DNA of 64,000 nucleotides from Heliocidaris erythrogramma (GCA_025617745.1 CM046863.1:4908160-4972159), one strand, 5' to 3'. Positions 46,536 through 57,390 are shown, numbered from the stretch's first letter. Translations and numbers: made by a program. The notes: generated by a model not told the origin, from the sequence alone.

Positions 46536-46849
46536 TGACAAGTGCGTGGTGGCACTAATGGCTCCATTTTTTTATTCTTTTATTTTTTTGCAAATAGGAG
46601 TTATCATTATTTACATATCGAGAGATAATGTATTGCTGATGTATTCGTGTAGACTTATCACTGTAAATAATAATCTTTCCGGTTTGTAACAAAGAGATAG
46701 TATGAACACACATAATGTTGATATGAATGACTCAACCTGAATTAGGCTGGACGTGCCATAGTTACATTGATAATATTGACTAGTAATTCCCTTTTAATTC
46801 TACGGTATAACCTATAAAAAAAAAGGGAGGGGAGTAAAGAATGGCTGTT

Positions 46850-46949
46850 TTTATATATATATATATATACATATTATGTATAACAATGCGCCCTCCCGGC
46901 TATTACCATAATTTTTATGCAACACAAGGACTTGGGACCCTTGTTGTGC

Positions 46950-46984
<35 letters not shown>

Positions 46985-47075
46985 TCTCTTAAGACTTATT
47001 TTTAAGTCCAAAAGATTTTAAACCAGTGACAAAGCAAGTCGTTATGACTTGTTTTATCACTGGATTAAGTTATAT

Positions 47076-47111
<36 letters not shown>

Positions 47112-47112
47112 A
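46850..47112. repeat. (TA)n microsatellite with two intervening hairpins
   Basis: (TA)n at 46851-46869, 46951-46981 and 47071-47112. Between them are hairpins: GCAACACAAGG (46919-46929) with CCCTTGTTGTGC (46938-46949), and CCAGTGACAAAGCAAGTC (47023-47040) with GACTTGTTTTATCACTGG (47046-47063), the latter with only G-U-compatible differences. Confidence 0.8.
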
Positions 47113-47961
47113 TAATTATATATACGTCTGTGTATTTTTTTTGGGGGGGGGGGCAAAATAAAGCGTTACAGAAATGTTGGGTGGGCTTTAAGACGGTGCG
47201 TGTTCTGTAATCAAAACGATATACGGAACATTAGGATCACTAGGTCGTATTGGTGCAGGCTCTTGACTCTCATACTGGAGGACCTGGGTCCCATCCTTGC
47301 ATGGGGCTTACATCCCCACATCCTTGAACAAGATGCTTAGCCCAAATGCAGGGGCCGCAGGATTGTGGCTACCCTGGGTAAATTAAACCATATAATTAAT
47401 GAAACTATATTTGCGCAACCGCCACTTTATATTCGTGCAATAGGGAGGGGGGGGGGGGTGTTTTTGTTTTTAATTCTCTTCTCGCAAAGATTAAAAACTG
47501 GAAATTTGGCACTTCAGTAATTAATATACCCCCCGGCGAATTATTGTGCCCATATAGGCCTATGTTGGTACACTTTTTATGTACAAATATCTCAAAAACA
47601 TTTTTTTCTTAAATTTATTTTTTTATTTACCAGGGTATATAGATTTCGCCTTTAAATTCATCTCTTTTTTGTATGTGTTTTTAGTGATTTGGGTAGTCGA
47701 TTACAAATAGACACCAACATGTACAGAAGCCTTTATTTTCGCTCAATTAACACAGAGTCAACACATCATCGTGTAATCGGTCATGTTCAAATAGATCATG
47801 GAATTATTAACCAAAATGATAACATTTTGAGTGTTGTTCAAATAAATAAGAGACAAGCTCTACTCCTCTCTATCGCAATATACAATCAACCGTGTTCAAA
47901 GATCCTAGATGGAGTGGTGGAGTGCCAGTGGAATGGGGAATATATAAAAGGAGAATGAAAC

Positions 47962-48740
47962 CCTGGGAAAATATCCATTTTAATGAAAAGAGAGGATAGA
48001 AAGAAGCAATTTTTTAAAAAGTTCCATCAAAATCGGTTACGAAATGAAAATGATATGAAATTTTGAAAAGTCTAAATTTGCTTTCTATGGCGATCCTCAA
48101 ATTGACAATGACAAAATTGACAATGTTGCTTGAAAAATGACAGGTTTTAGTAGTACAACTCTCAATAGGTTTTGCACACAAAATTTCATATTTTCTCAGT
48201 TATCTCTAAAGATGCTGCCTGTCTTTTTGTGAACTCAACATAATGTGTCAAAAACATTTTCCCATGATATATCTTGAGCTAAGAAGGATACCACCTTTCA
48301 TAACTTTCTCATTTCGTAAACGATTTTGATGGGTTTTATAAAATCCTCTATCCTCTCTTTTCATTAAAGGGAAATCCAACCCTAAATAACAAGTTGTTCT
48401 GAATGAGGACCTATAACAATATGCTATCTCCAATATATTTTGAGTACTGCCCCGAGGCTAAAGGCGCTTCGGAGAAAACCGCAAAATAATGATATTTTTG
48501 TGTACGACAAACGGGAGAGATGTCCACATGTATGTTACAACTGACTCAACAAATTGCCAATTAGAGATTCGCATAGCTGTAGTGATCTCATTTTGCAAAC
48601 ATTCATAACTTTCTTATTCCTTGTCCGATTTCCTCAAATTTTCAAGATCCTGTTTTTCTTCTTTTTCTGCTTTCACACAAATCACCAAGGTTGGATTGCC
48701 CTTTAAAATGGATATTTCTCCAGGGTTTCATTCTCCTTTC
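47962..48740. mobile_element. Nested inverted-repeat insertion in spacer B
   Basis: Spacer A joins GAGTTAAACC directly to ATTATCTTGCTATCAACCCC (32457-32485); here the equivalents (GAATGAAACC at 47953 and CATCATCTTGGCATAACTCC at 48743) are 780 bp apart. Inside are two inverted pairs: 47943-47985 with 48693-48740, and 47970-48045 (GAAAAGAGAGGATAGA...CATCAAAATCG) with 48296-48365. The right part is the TTAA MITE at 48368-48702. Confidence 0.7.
48368..48702. mobile_element. TTAA MITE, 335 bp
   Basis: Ends AGGGAAATCCAACCC and AGGTTGGATTGCCCT, with TTAA at 48364-48367 and 48703-48706. Same end type as the elements at 31715 and 35750. Non-coding. Confidence 0.75.
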
Positions 48741-48761
48741 AGCCATCATCTTGGCATAACT

Positions 48762-48798
48762 CCCCCCCCCCCCCCCCCCCCCCCCCCACACACACACT
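48762..48798. repeat. Poly-C tract with (CA)n
   Basis: C-run of about 25 followed by CACACACACAC; equivalent to a C-rich site in spacer A near 32490. Confidence 0.9.
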
Positions 48799-49315
48799 AT
48801 TCCAATCTTCTCAGTGGTCAAAGAATAGAATTGTATGCTATAAATTTTAAAATCCAAATATTCCAAGCCTTTCTAAATTAAAAAAATCCAAATATTCCAA
48901 GCCTTTATCAATTTAAAAATCCAAATATTCCAATCCTTTATAAATTAAAACAAATCAAAATATTCCAAGCCTTTATTTCACCACGCGATACAGTTCTTTC
49001 AATAAACTCGGGGCCTAGACAGGAATTATGGGAAATGTGGCCCCAAATCGAATGGGAAAGAAGGGGGACGGATTTGATAGAAAATAGTGTAAGGAGGATA
49101 TGATATGTTCAGAGCCATCCATACACAGAGTTAGGCCAACTCGGTTTCAGTTGATTTGGCACAATATAGCATACGTATTCCTTTGTTGCATACTTGTCTT
49201 ACAAAGCAGCATGCGCCATATTGTGTATAGATGGCTCTGGATATATTGATAACCCCACCCTGTCCTCTCAGCCGGTTGTTTAATCCTCTCATTTGTATCC
49301 TTCCCCTCCCCTATA

Positions 49316-49520
49316 ATAATAATAAATAATATTGGATATTTATATAGCGCTCATATCCACCATGAATGGTGCTCAAGGCGCTCCAATAGTACCCCGGCTC
49401 TAGCTAGGCTACCGATTTTGGTGCTCACAGCATTCATGGAATTAATACCTATACCGGTACCCATTTAACACCTGGGTGGAGAGTGGCAAATGTAGATTAA
49501 TGTCTTGCCAGAGAACAGTA
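49316..49520 (-). repeat. Dispersed repeat with AGCGCTATATAAAT end
   Basis: AATAATAATAA then ATTTATATAGCGCTC, GGTGCTCAAGGCGCTCC and CACCTGGGTGGAGAGTGGCAA. The (ATA)n-adjacent end matches 36115-36162 in opposite orientation. No coding capacity. Probably a SINE or LINE 3' end. Confidence 0.6.
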
Positions 49521-49579
49521 GAATATCATACATGAAAAAGCACTTTAGTCTGTCTAATGCTTGCCAGCTGAGAAAATTA

Positions 49580-49732
49580 TCAAAATTTGTAAGTATTATC
49601 ATGTCATATTTTGCTAACTTGAAGAAATCAAACGATGAAGATTACATAGATATAAACTCAAAACAAAGTATTAAATGTAGGTCTACCCGCAGTGGTAGAA
49701 GGGTTAAATGCCCAGATAGGCTTAACTTGTAA
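49580..49732 (+). pseudogene. Possible C-terminal end of an LTR-retrotransposon Pol
   Basis: The last residues of the frame ending at 49732, STRSGRRVKCPDRLNL, resemble the extreme C-terminus of gypsy/BEL Pol proteins, which often ends in a TRSGR-VK-PDRL-type motif just before the LTR. No integrase or LTR could be confirmed; the rest of the 75-residue frame is not diagnostic. Confidence 0.3.
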
Positions 49733-51534
49733 TTTTGTAAAATATGTTTGGTGTGTTACTACATGCTCTTTACGTTTTTTATAACTTGCATATATGTTTA
49801 ATATTATTCCTTTGTTATAACTTGTATATGTGTTGATTGATTGTACTCTCATACCCCGTAAGGGTGTCTCTAGAGTTAATAACTCTTACCAAATCTTACC
49901 AAATAAATTCTGATGTGCGCATCAAAAAAAGGATACACTTTGAAAATATTGCAAAATAATTGTCATCTCATTGAATATATCCCCCACCCTTAGTTGTATA
50001 AGAAAAAAAGAATGCAGATAATGTGAAATTATCATTTTAGAGGTTGCTTTCCAAGTTTTTACTTTTCTTTCTTTTTTATCATCTTGAGAAAATACACCAG
50101 ACAGTACAGGAGAAAGGGAGCGTGTGTGTTTGTGGGGGGGGGGGGGGATCCGGAGATATAAGGGGCATGGGACAATACGTCGAGTATTATTTCCTTAATA
50201 CGTCAAAAAGAAATCAATGTCTCTCAATTCCCCCATAACGACATCCCCTCTCTCTACCTTTCTCTCTCTCTCTCTCTCTCTCTATCCTTCTTTCAATGTC
50301 TACCTATGTTCCCAGCCCATCTATGTGTATGTTGCTCAATCTCAATCGCTTCTTTTCATATCCCCCTCTCCCAGTTCTTAGATTATTCAAGACATAAATA
50401 CACTGTAAAAAGCATATATTGAAGAAAGCATACACTTACGTTTATTTTTGTCATTGACTGATATGATTAAACATTCAAGCTGGTGATAATTCACATTTCA
50501 AAAACATTATAAATACGCTTCAACGCTTCAAAAGAAAAAGTAATAACAGGGAAAAAAGCATACAATTATAAGAAAACATAAATAGTGGTACTATTTATAT
50601 TGCCAAGATAGCATACTCCCCAATACAAGATAATGATTTCCAGTATAAATACATGTATGTGCATTATTCCCCTTCAGTGCGTAGAAACAAATGGCAATGG
50701 TGAAATAGTTGACGTTCTACAAACTGACTTATATCTTAGAAAAGACTTTTCTACATTTTTGATAGTAAACGATAGGTCCAACGAAGCATAAAGAATGGAA
50801 ATTAGAACTGAGGCATAGGCCCCTCGTAAAATCTTAATGATATGTAACTAAATATTTATCTGGTTTTGAGCAACAGCTTTGGTGTTCAAGAATTGTTTGC
50901 AAGTTATATTTACAATCACAACTATATTGTATTTTAAAGCCCATCTAACAATAAATGGCAAACTCTTCTTTGAAGAAATTGTAGAAGGTTTTATTCCAAA
51001 GACGGAAGTAAATAAATTGTGAATCGATTACACAATACGCACTCTTGAATAGTCATTTTCGAAAGACGTGGTTTGGAAGCTAATAATCAACCCAAACTCT
51101 TCATAAATAACGAACAAATAAGCTAAAGCATTATCCGACTATTAGTTGACCTTAAAGGGTCACTAAATTAAAAAAAAATTGCCCTTTTTTCGTAGGAAGG
51201 TGTCATCAGGAGCCAAAAAATATCCATCACACAATTTTTTATGCATTCAGTCATATTTTATAATCATTTGAAAAGTATATTTTTGCTGATTTACACAGTC
51301 ATAAGCCCCGCCCCTAAAAAAACCCATCGAAGCGACATCGTGATCACGTGATCTGTGACGCATGAAAAGTAAGGGAAAATATTCCACTAACCTATACCGT
51401 GCGCGCCCGGAGGCCCCCGGCAGGCCCAGCCCGGTGCCGAGCATGATATTCACCGCATCGACCATTTGCATTGCGTATTTTCGCGGTTTAATTCCTCACA
51501 ATAACTTTGATTTTGGGACACAGTTTCATCAATA

Positions 51535-51756
51535 ATGCCTAATCGGTGTATAGTTGCGGGCTGTAGCAAGACCCCTAAAGATGGTGTAAGCCTACATCAT
51601 TTTCCTAAAGATGAAAATCTATGGAAATTGTGGGTCGCAAATGTAAAGCTCACGCGGGCAGAGTGGAGTACAATCTGCAGCGATCACTTTGCCGAAGATG
51701 ATTTTGAGCATCCTGGCCTGTATTCCGAATTTGGCATGAAGAGAAGGATAAGCTAG
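51535..51756 (+). CDS. THAP-domain (C2CH zinc finger) protein of the Kolobok-like element
   Basis: A 73-residue frame that starts MPNRCIVAGCSK and contains the C2CH signature: C5, C10, C48 and H51, together with P24 and W33 at their usual places (HHFPKD, KLWVANV) and ICSDHF. THAP domains bind DNA and occur at the N-terminus of P-element and Kolobok transposases or as a separate element protein. This frame ends soon after the second ligand pair (MKRRIS), short of the usual AVPTF end, so the domain is slightly truncated and no catalytic part follows. It may continue by splicing, but no downstream exon was recognised. A near-identical, broken copy lies at 13569-13811. Confidence 0.75.
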   Translation: MPNRCIVAGCSKTPKDGVSLHHFPKDENLWKLWVANVKLTRAEWSTICSDHFAEDDFEHPGLYSEFGMKRRIS

Positions 51757-51925
51757 CTAAAAGATTCAGCTATTCCAACGATCAGACTTGGAGTCAAGTC
51801 TTCTAATCTGTTTTTCAACGACAACAGCTGCAGCAGCTTCACCCGTAGACCGAAAATTCTGTCTCTCGCTCGTTAGCTAAGACGACCTAACGAACGAGAG
51901 ACAGCATTTTCGGTCTACTTCACCC

Positions 51926-51969
51926 GTAACTCCAGGGAGCTCCAACGCGTTGGAGCTCCCTGGAGTTAC
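51926..51969. repeat. Perfect 44-bp palindrome inside the Kolobok-like element
   Basis: The sequence is fully self-complementary around 51947/51948 (centre AACGCGTT), with GGGAGCTCCAACG as the left core. The same palindrome, with one or two changes, is at about 12228-12271 and 13356-13399. Just upstream (51845-51918) lies an imperfect stem of CCGAAAATTCTGTCTCTCG type. Confidence 0.9.
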
Positions 51970-53600
51970 TTCACCCACGGCCCTTCACCGTATTCTGCGA
52001 AGGGTTCAAACATATAATATGGTCGAATTTCCCCTTGCCACTCGAGCTTCTTTGCCTTCGGAGTCTGATAAATCATCTGCCAGTAAATCAGAGTTCGTAT
52101 CTGCATGGCTCAGCGAGAAAAGTCCTCCAACTCGGAATCGCGGGCACTTTTCCTCTCTCTATATAAGTTACTCGAATTCAGCCAAAATCTAAGTCAGTAC
52201 TAATGTGCTATGTAAAGCGAAGTAAAAAAAAAACTGTAAGTGAAATAAACAAAACAAAAGCGTTCACCAGTCGCTATGTACGAGGGGAACATAGTCACTG
52301 CCGTACTAAAGAAGCGTACAGACGCATAAAACGGCTGTGCACGCGTTTATGACCAATGCAAAACTTTCGTTCGGCAAGCTCAGATGGATGAGAACAATGT
52401 TCAAAAGAAAAGCTAAAAAACAAAACAAGAGCTGTATATTTGGACAAAAGCGTTTTCTGATCTTGTAGAAAATATATTGCTAATGATTATTCACTCCTAA
52501 GATTATATTGATTAATTTCCTATTTTCATAAATTGTCCGTTGAACAGAGGGGTCAAATACCGCATTCTGTGTACAATATTATATGCTGCAGCCTGCAGAT
52601 CTTATGCCTCTTACTTTTCATACGTCACTTGGGGGTTAGCCAATCAGCTCACGAGTTTTAAGGAACGGTCCCAAAACCTCTACTTTTTCCCCTTTTTCGC
52701 CAAAACGAGACATAATTTGGACAATCGATTGGCAGATTCGTGATTAGAAGGCAAAACTACATGGAAAGAGCACCCATTTTTTCTCTAATTTAGTCAACCT
52801 TTAAGTCGTTTTCATTCTACAGTATGTCTAGTGCTTTGTTTGCCAACTGTGCTACAATCTATAGACTAGCTTTTCCAACATAATATGCATTAAGGTCATA
52901 TTTACATGATAGTCATTACGAACGATAATAACTTGAAAGTGATAATAAACTTAATGGTGTACGATTACAATATAAAATATATAACAGCAAGGATGTACTA
53001 TGCCTGCCTAGTACCTCCTTGATATCAGTAGGACAGAGCTTCACGGCTTAGCTCAGGTAAACTCTTACCACTGGGAATTTTCACTCCTTTTAGGAGCCCA
53101 CTATACATGAACATCAATCTCCAGCAACTATTGAACATCAAAACAGAATGTTTTTCCTGTACCTAAAATCATTTATACAATAATGCATAAGAAATCAGAA
53201 ATATTAACCACAAATATAACGTTCGGTCATAATTATGCCGAGACGAAAGACCGATTCGTAGTACGGACATTGTACAAAAATGATCCCAAACATCCAGAGA
53301 TCTTTTGAATGTGGAGAAGTGCTTCATGGACAAGTTTTTGTATTCATTTTTCTAACCATGGAATTCAGCGTCGGGGCATACAAAAAAATAATGATTACAT
53401 GTCATACCTTCCATGAGTGCGTTTCAAGTAATTGTCCCAGTGGGTTTTACAATTTGGTCCCAATGAACTTGGTCTGCTCCTGATCATACAGTATCCAAAA
53501 AACTGGTCTATAAGAAAGATACTTTCTAACATTTTGACCTATTATAATGAAACCAACATAAAATCACAGTAAACCTAAAAAGGATTATTGTTTGTTAATG

Positions 53601-54385
53601 GGAACGAAGGCGAGTTGGCTCAATCGGTAAAGCGTCTGTCTGCCTCGGACGGAAATTCCTGGGTTCGATTTCACCGAGGGCGTATGACTAAAGCCTGCAT
53701 TGTGTTAGTCTAGTTCTGGACTCTTTTTATTGATTTTTTTATTCGCCGACTATACGCGCGCGATCCCGAGAACCTGTTGGCCCCGGAAAAAACAAAGAGT
53801 CCAGTGCAATTGCTCCACGCTGACGTCAGGGGTCAAAGGTTCACTAGCGCTTTAGCTGGGGAGGTGCGGCCAATTTTAATTGCTCTCCCTGAAAAATCTC
53901 AGGGAAAGTCGTCTAGCGTGGAGCAATTGCACTGGACTCTTTGTTTTTCGGGGCCAACAGGTTCTCGGTATCACTCGGCTTATCGCGTATAGTCGGCGAA
54001 TAAAAAAATCAATAAAAAGAGTCCAGAACTAGACTAGCATTGTGTATGAACGCGACCCTCCCTTGATGCATAGAAACAGGAAAACACTATGTCCCTCGGA
54101 TAGGACGTTAAACAGAGGCCCCGAGTAGAGGAGAGTCAATACCTTTGCACGTAAAGGACAACTGCACTATTCATAGAAGAGTGGAGGGATACCCTAATGT
54201 AGTGGTACATCTGCATATATCCCAATTATTTATACCGGGGCAGTGGGGGGGGGGGGGGGGGTAGATCGAGACCCGAGGGTTACAGTGATTCAGCTCGTTT
54301 TTCCCCTCCCAGCACAACGTAACGGCTAATAATAACAATAATAATGATGATGATGATGATAATAATAATAATGATGATAATAGTA

Positions 54386-54432
<47 letters not shown>

Positions 54433-54435
54433 TCT
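53601..54435 (+). mobile_element. tRNA-derived SINE, copy B, interrupted
   Basis: A box TGGCTCAATCGGTAAAGCG (53616-53634) and B box GGTTCGATTTC (53662-53672); body words CTCGGATAGGACGTTAAAC (54094) and GTTACAGTGATTCAGCTCG (54279); tail of ATG/ATA microsatellite (54338-54431). It is interrupted at 53706-54036 by a MITE. It corresponds to the uninterrupted SINE at 37340-37850. Confidence 0.85.
53706..54036. mobile_element. MULE-like MITE, 331 bp, long TIRs, 9-bp TSD
   Basis: Terminal repeats start TAGTCTAGTTCTGGACTC and extend about 120 bp on each side (inner words GAGAACCTGTTGGCCCC and GTCCAGTGCAATTGCTCC). GCATTGTGT flanks both ends (53697-53705 and 54037-54045). Long terminal repeats with a 9-bp duplication are typical of Mutator-like elements. 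The centre holds CCCTGAAAAATCTCAGGG. Spacer A's SINE lacks it. Confidence 0.88.
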
Positions 54436-54439
54436 TTTT

Positions 54440-54577
54440 CCAGCGTTAGGGGGAATCATTTTATCTCAGCCTATTGTTAGCGTTCCCCTTAACGCACGGT
54501 TTCTTTCCCATAACGTCGAATTTCTATTGTGACGGAATAAACCCGTTGTTAGGATTCCCCCTAACGTGGGAAATAAT
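54440..54577. repeat. Small fold-back
   Basis: TTCCAGCGTTAGGGGGAATC (54449-54468) is mirrored by GGATTCCCCCTAACGTGGGAA (54551-54571). A third related word, TTAGCGTTCCCCTTAACGC, lies between. Likely a short MITE; target duplication not resolved. Confidence 0.6.
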
Positions 54578-55146
54578 GTTGTAGTCACAATAATAATAAA
54601 TATTTCTTTTTTATTTCATTTTTTTTTCTTTCCTTTTAGGCTAGCAAATATTCAAATGCTTGGATGTCTTTCATACATGTAATTATGCTCTGACTGATTT
54701 CGAGAGCTGAATTTACATTTTTCATTTCTTAACAGAACGAATTTTAATGTTATTTCAGGGGATTAACTTTTCCTCTCAGTTTAAACTTCAGCCTTCACTT
54801 AATCAATATTTACCCACATATCCTGTCTTTGTGTCAGAAAAAAGGGTATACATAAATTCTCACCCGAATCCCTATTAGTGGCGCAATCAAAAATAAATAG
54901 TACGGGGATGCTTACAGGTGAAAACAATGTCTGAAGACTTTCTTATCTTTTCAGTCTTCTTTGATGACATTGAATATGATACTAAGGGACTCAATTTTCT
55001 TTTTCCTCACTATAAAACAGAAATATGAAAATTAATTTTCCATTTTCACTGGTCTTTATGGTATTCATAGGAAATAAAACTGCCTTATATTCCACTTCAG
55101 GACAAATAACATTACGATGAATATCAGGTATGTGTGTTATCATGAC

Positions 55147-56802
55147 TTACACAATGAAAGTTTTCTTGAACAAGAAAAAAGTGACTCCGTTACAAGCTAC
55201 AAGGTTACCAGAAGGGGTTACGAGACATGGGCTAGTGATGGCCGTGTGATCTGATCGTACGTATTTCACGATCCTCCTTACCTGGATGTTACCATCACAT
55301 GATACCTGATCAACCGCGTATCTACGCTCTTTATCCCTGTATGTGATGTAGAGTGTGTCTGTCAGTTTATCAACATAACACGATGACTCGCCCCACTCAT
55401 TAGAGTGTATGACAGCCGTCTCTTCTCCTGATCGTGAGATGACAGTGAATCCATTCCAACCTGTTTTCACAACGATATCACCTGATGACAAGGCTTGTAC
55501 CTCACCTATCACATTCTTGCCCTGCATTGTAATAGTGTTCACTATCTTACCACCTTCAGGGTTGATGACGTAGATATTACACTAACCGTGCTGAGCAGCG
55601 AGGATCATCCCATTCATGTCAACATCAACGTACAATCTAGTATAAATGGATTCATTCCTCGGTATGATGATGTCTCTAATCACCTTCCATTGTCTGTCAT
55701 AGAGAGTGATCCATCCATCGAAACTCCTACCCTTGTAGCCTCTTCTCCCCTTGCCACATACTATTACGTTGCCGTCAATGGAGGCATATGATGTAGTGTT
55801 ACGATCTCAATGACTTTCTCTGTGAGTTCACTGCTGAGATTTGTAACATAACATGCATTGTCACGGTCGTCAATCACAATTATCTTATCATCACTGATCA
55901 AACCGAGCACACGTGGTTTATTAACGATGGATGGAATGTCGATTGACTTGACAAGCTCCCATTTGCCGATATAGCCATCAATCCTCGAATAGTGTTCACC
56001 ACCTACTTCACCCTCAACAAACTTCACTCTCTGAACTTCTCCGTGTATTCGGTCAAGACAGTCAACAACATCCTGATGAACATTTGCATTCAAACTCTCA
56101 TCAAGTGATACAATTACTTGAAGGAGCTTCATTCACTAATGTTTTATCATCTTGTTTGATCCTTGTAATCTTGCAACTCATATTATTCATAGTGCCGATT
56201 GCGTGCTGGCTGTTGCTTTTAAGATCTTTTATCGTTTTGTCAACCACGTCTTTGATTGCCTTTGTCTCTGACATAAGTTTCGTTTGGGTTTCTTCAATAA
56301 TTTTTTGTTGCTGTTCTGCTTCTTCGTTACAAACTTTGATCCGGTTGTCCCTCTTCTCGTTGATGATTCGTATTTCCTCATCGGCCTCCTTATTGATCAA
56401 ACGAATCTCCTCCTGCTCTTGGTCTTTCACAGTCTTTAGTTTGCCCTCGTAGGTGGCGTTAACCTCATCACTGACTGACTGAAAATGGTTACTTGTTGAA
56501 GCTGCACTGGACTCTGATGTAGTGTCAAGCGTTTGCAATAGTTTCTGCATCTTCTTTATCTCTTCCATTTTGTCTTCTAGCTTCCTCTTCATCTCCAAGA
56601 TGACATCCTCGATGTCGTCGAGTTTACATGGTTTCTGGCCGTGATCTTTGGTGGTGCATGGATGACAAATAGGGATTTCGTGCTTTTTACAGTAGAATTT
56701 GATTGGCTCACCATGCTTGTCACATGACCATGTCATGTCATGACCTTTTCTAGTACGTAGCAGGACCTTTTCCTCTCGTTCTTCCGGGAACTTGGACGCC
56801 AT
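55147..56802 (-). pseudogene. T5: B-box/coiled-coil/propeller paralogue, stop and frameshifts
   Basis: From the ATG at 56802 (MASKFPEER) the B-box (CDKHGEPIKFYCKKH, ICHPC, KDH) and coiled coil read open to about 56110. An extra A near 56120 shifts the frame, about 14 bp are missing near 55800, and an in-frame TAG replaces the glutamine codon of the GQSNIYVI-type motif near 55583. The last segment (55147-55542) reads to the normal FIV stop. All domains are thus recognisable but the gene cannot give a full product. N-terminus and upstream region are closest to T1; the B-box is closest to T2. Confidence 0.88.
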
Positions 56803-57278
56803 AATGAAGTGCAAATCCAGCGATTTACCTGCATCGTCAAGGTTATATAAATTTAATTACAGAAGACATATTGTAACATGGAGAGAAAAGAAAATGAAAA
56901 GTAAGGGGGTATAAGGAGAGAATAGGAGAGAACAATAAACGCAAAAACAGAGACATATGGCCACAATTGTAATATTCAAGCATACCATTATTTGTAGTCC
57001 TTTTGTTAAAATCTTGTATTGTCTGCTCTTGAAATATTACTACTGATATATTAGGAGTTGAAAATACAAAATTATGTACTGAAAGCAGGCCCACAAGATT
57101 AAACATCACCTGTAACTCCCAATAATCATTTAATTTGCATTGTAGCGCGTTTCTCCGTATTCACTTAGTTTAAAACAACCTATAAAGAAGGAAAATATTA
57201 CATTATTTATATTGCATTATCCTTTAATCATGATTTATAATGCTAACAGTTACATTCTAATATTAATGTAAGATATCT

Positions 57279-57390
57279 ACTTACAAATAGTTTGCAGGAT
57301 TAATATGTTGCAATGAGAAATCTCTACCATCAGGAAATGATGTTGAACAGTGTAATGCAGTGTAAAGTTTGGTTGTATGCATTTTATAGG
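57279..57390 (-). promoter_or_regulatory. T5 putative TATA box, first exon and splice donor
   Basis: On the minus strand CCTATAAAATGC (TATA at 57388-57381) is followed after about 95 nt by a donor GTAAGT (57284-57279). A start near 57355 would give a first exon of about 70 nt. The equivalent in T1 is at 18314-18420. The downstream acceptor is less clear (a CAG at about 56831-56829). Confidence 0.55.

Larger units (their letters stand above)
51156..52800 (+). mobile_element. Kolobok-like TTAA element with THAP frame, 1645 bp
   Basis: Ends AGGGTCACTAAATTA (51156) and TAATTTAGTCAACCT (to 52800), with TTAA at 51152-51155 and 52801-52804. Spacer A has the empty site (TTGACCTTTAAGCCG, about 35648). 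Contents in order: left end, THAP frame 51535-51756, stem-loop 51845-51918, 44-bp perfect palindrome 51926-51969, a segment shared with the copies at 11907-14154, and the right end. No DDE transposase, so it is non-autonomous. Confidence 0.9.
47690..55130. repeat. Spacer B: segmental duplication, homologous to 31140-38300
   Basis: See matched landmarks under spacer A. Relative to A this copy carries insertions at 47962-48740 (TTAA MITE complex), 51156-52800 (Kolobok) and 53706-54036 (MULE-like MITE in the SINE), and lacks the A insertion at 35750-36706. No host gene recognised. Confidence 0.87.

Noticed and set aside
14274-56802. RING domain upstream of any B-box gene
   Set aside because: No C3HC4-like frame was found on the minus strand within several kb upstream of T1, T4 or T5; upstream exons appear non-coding.
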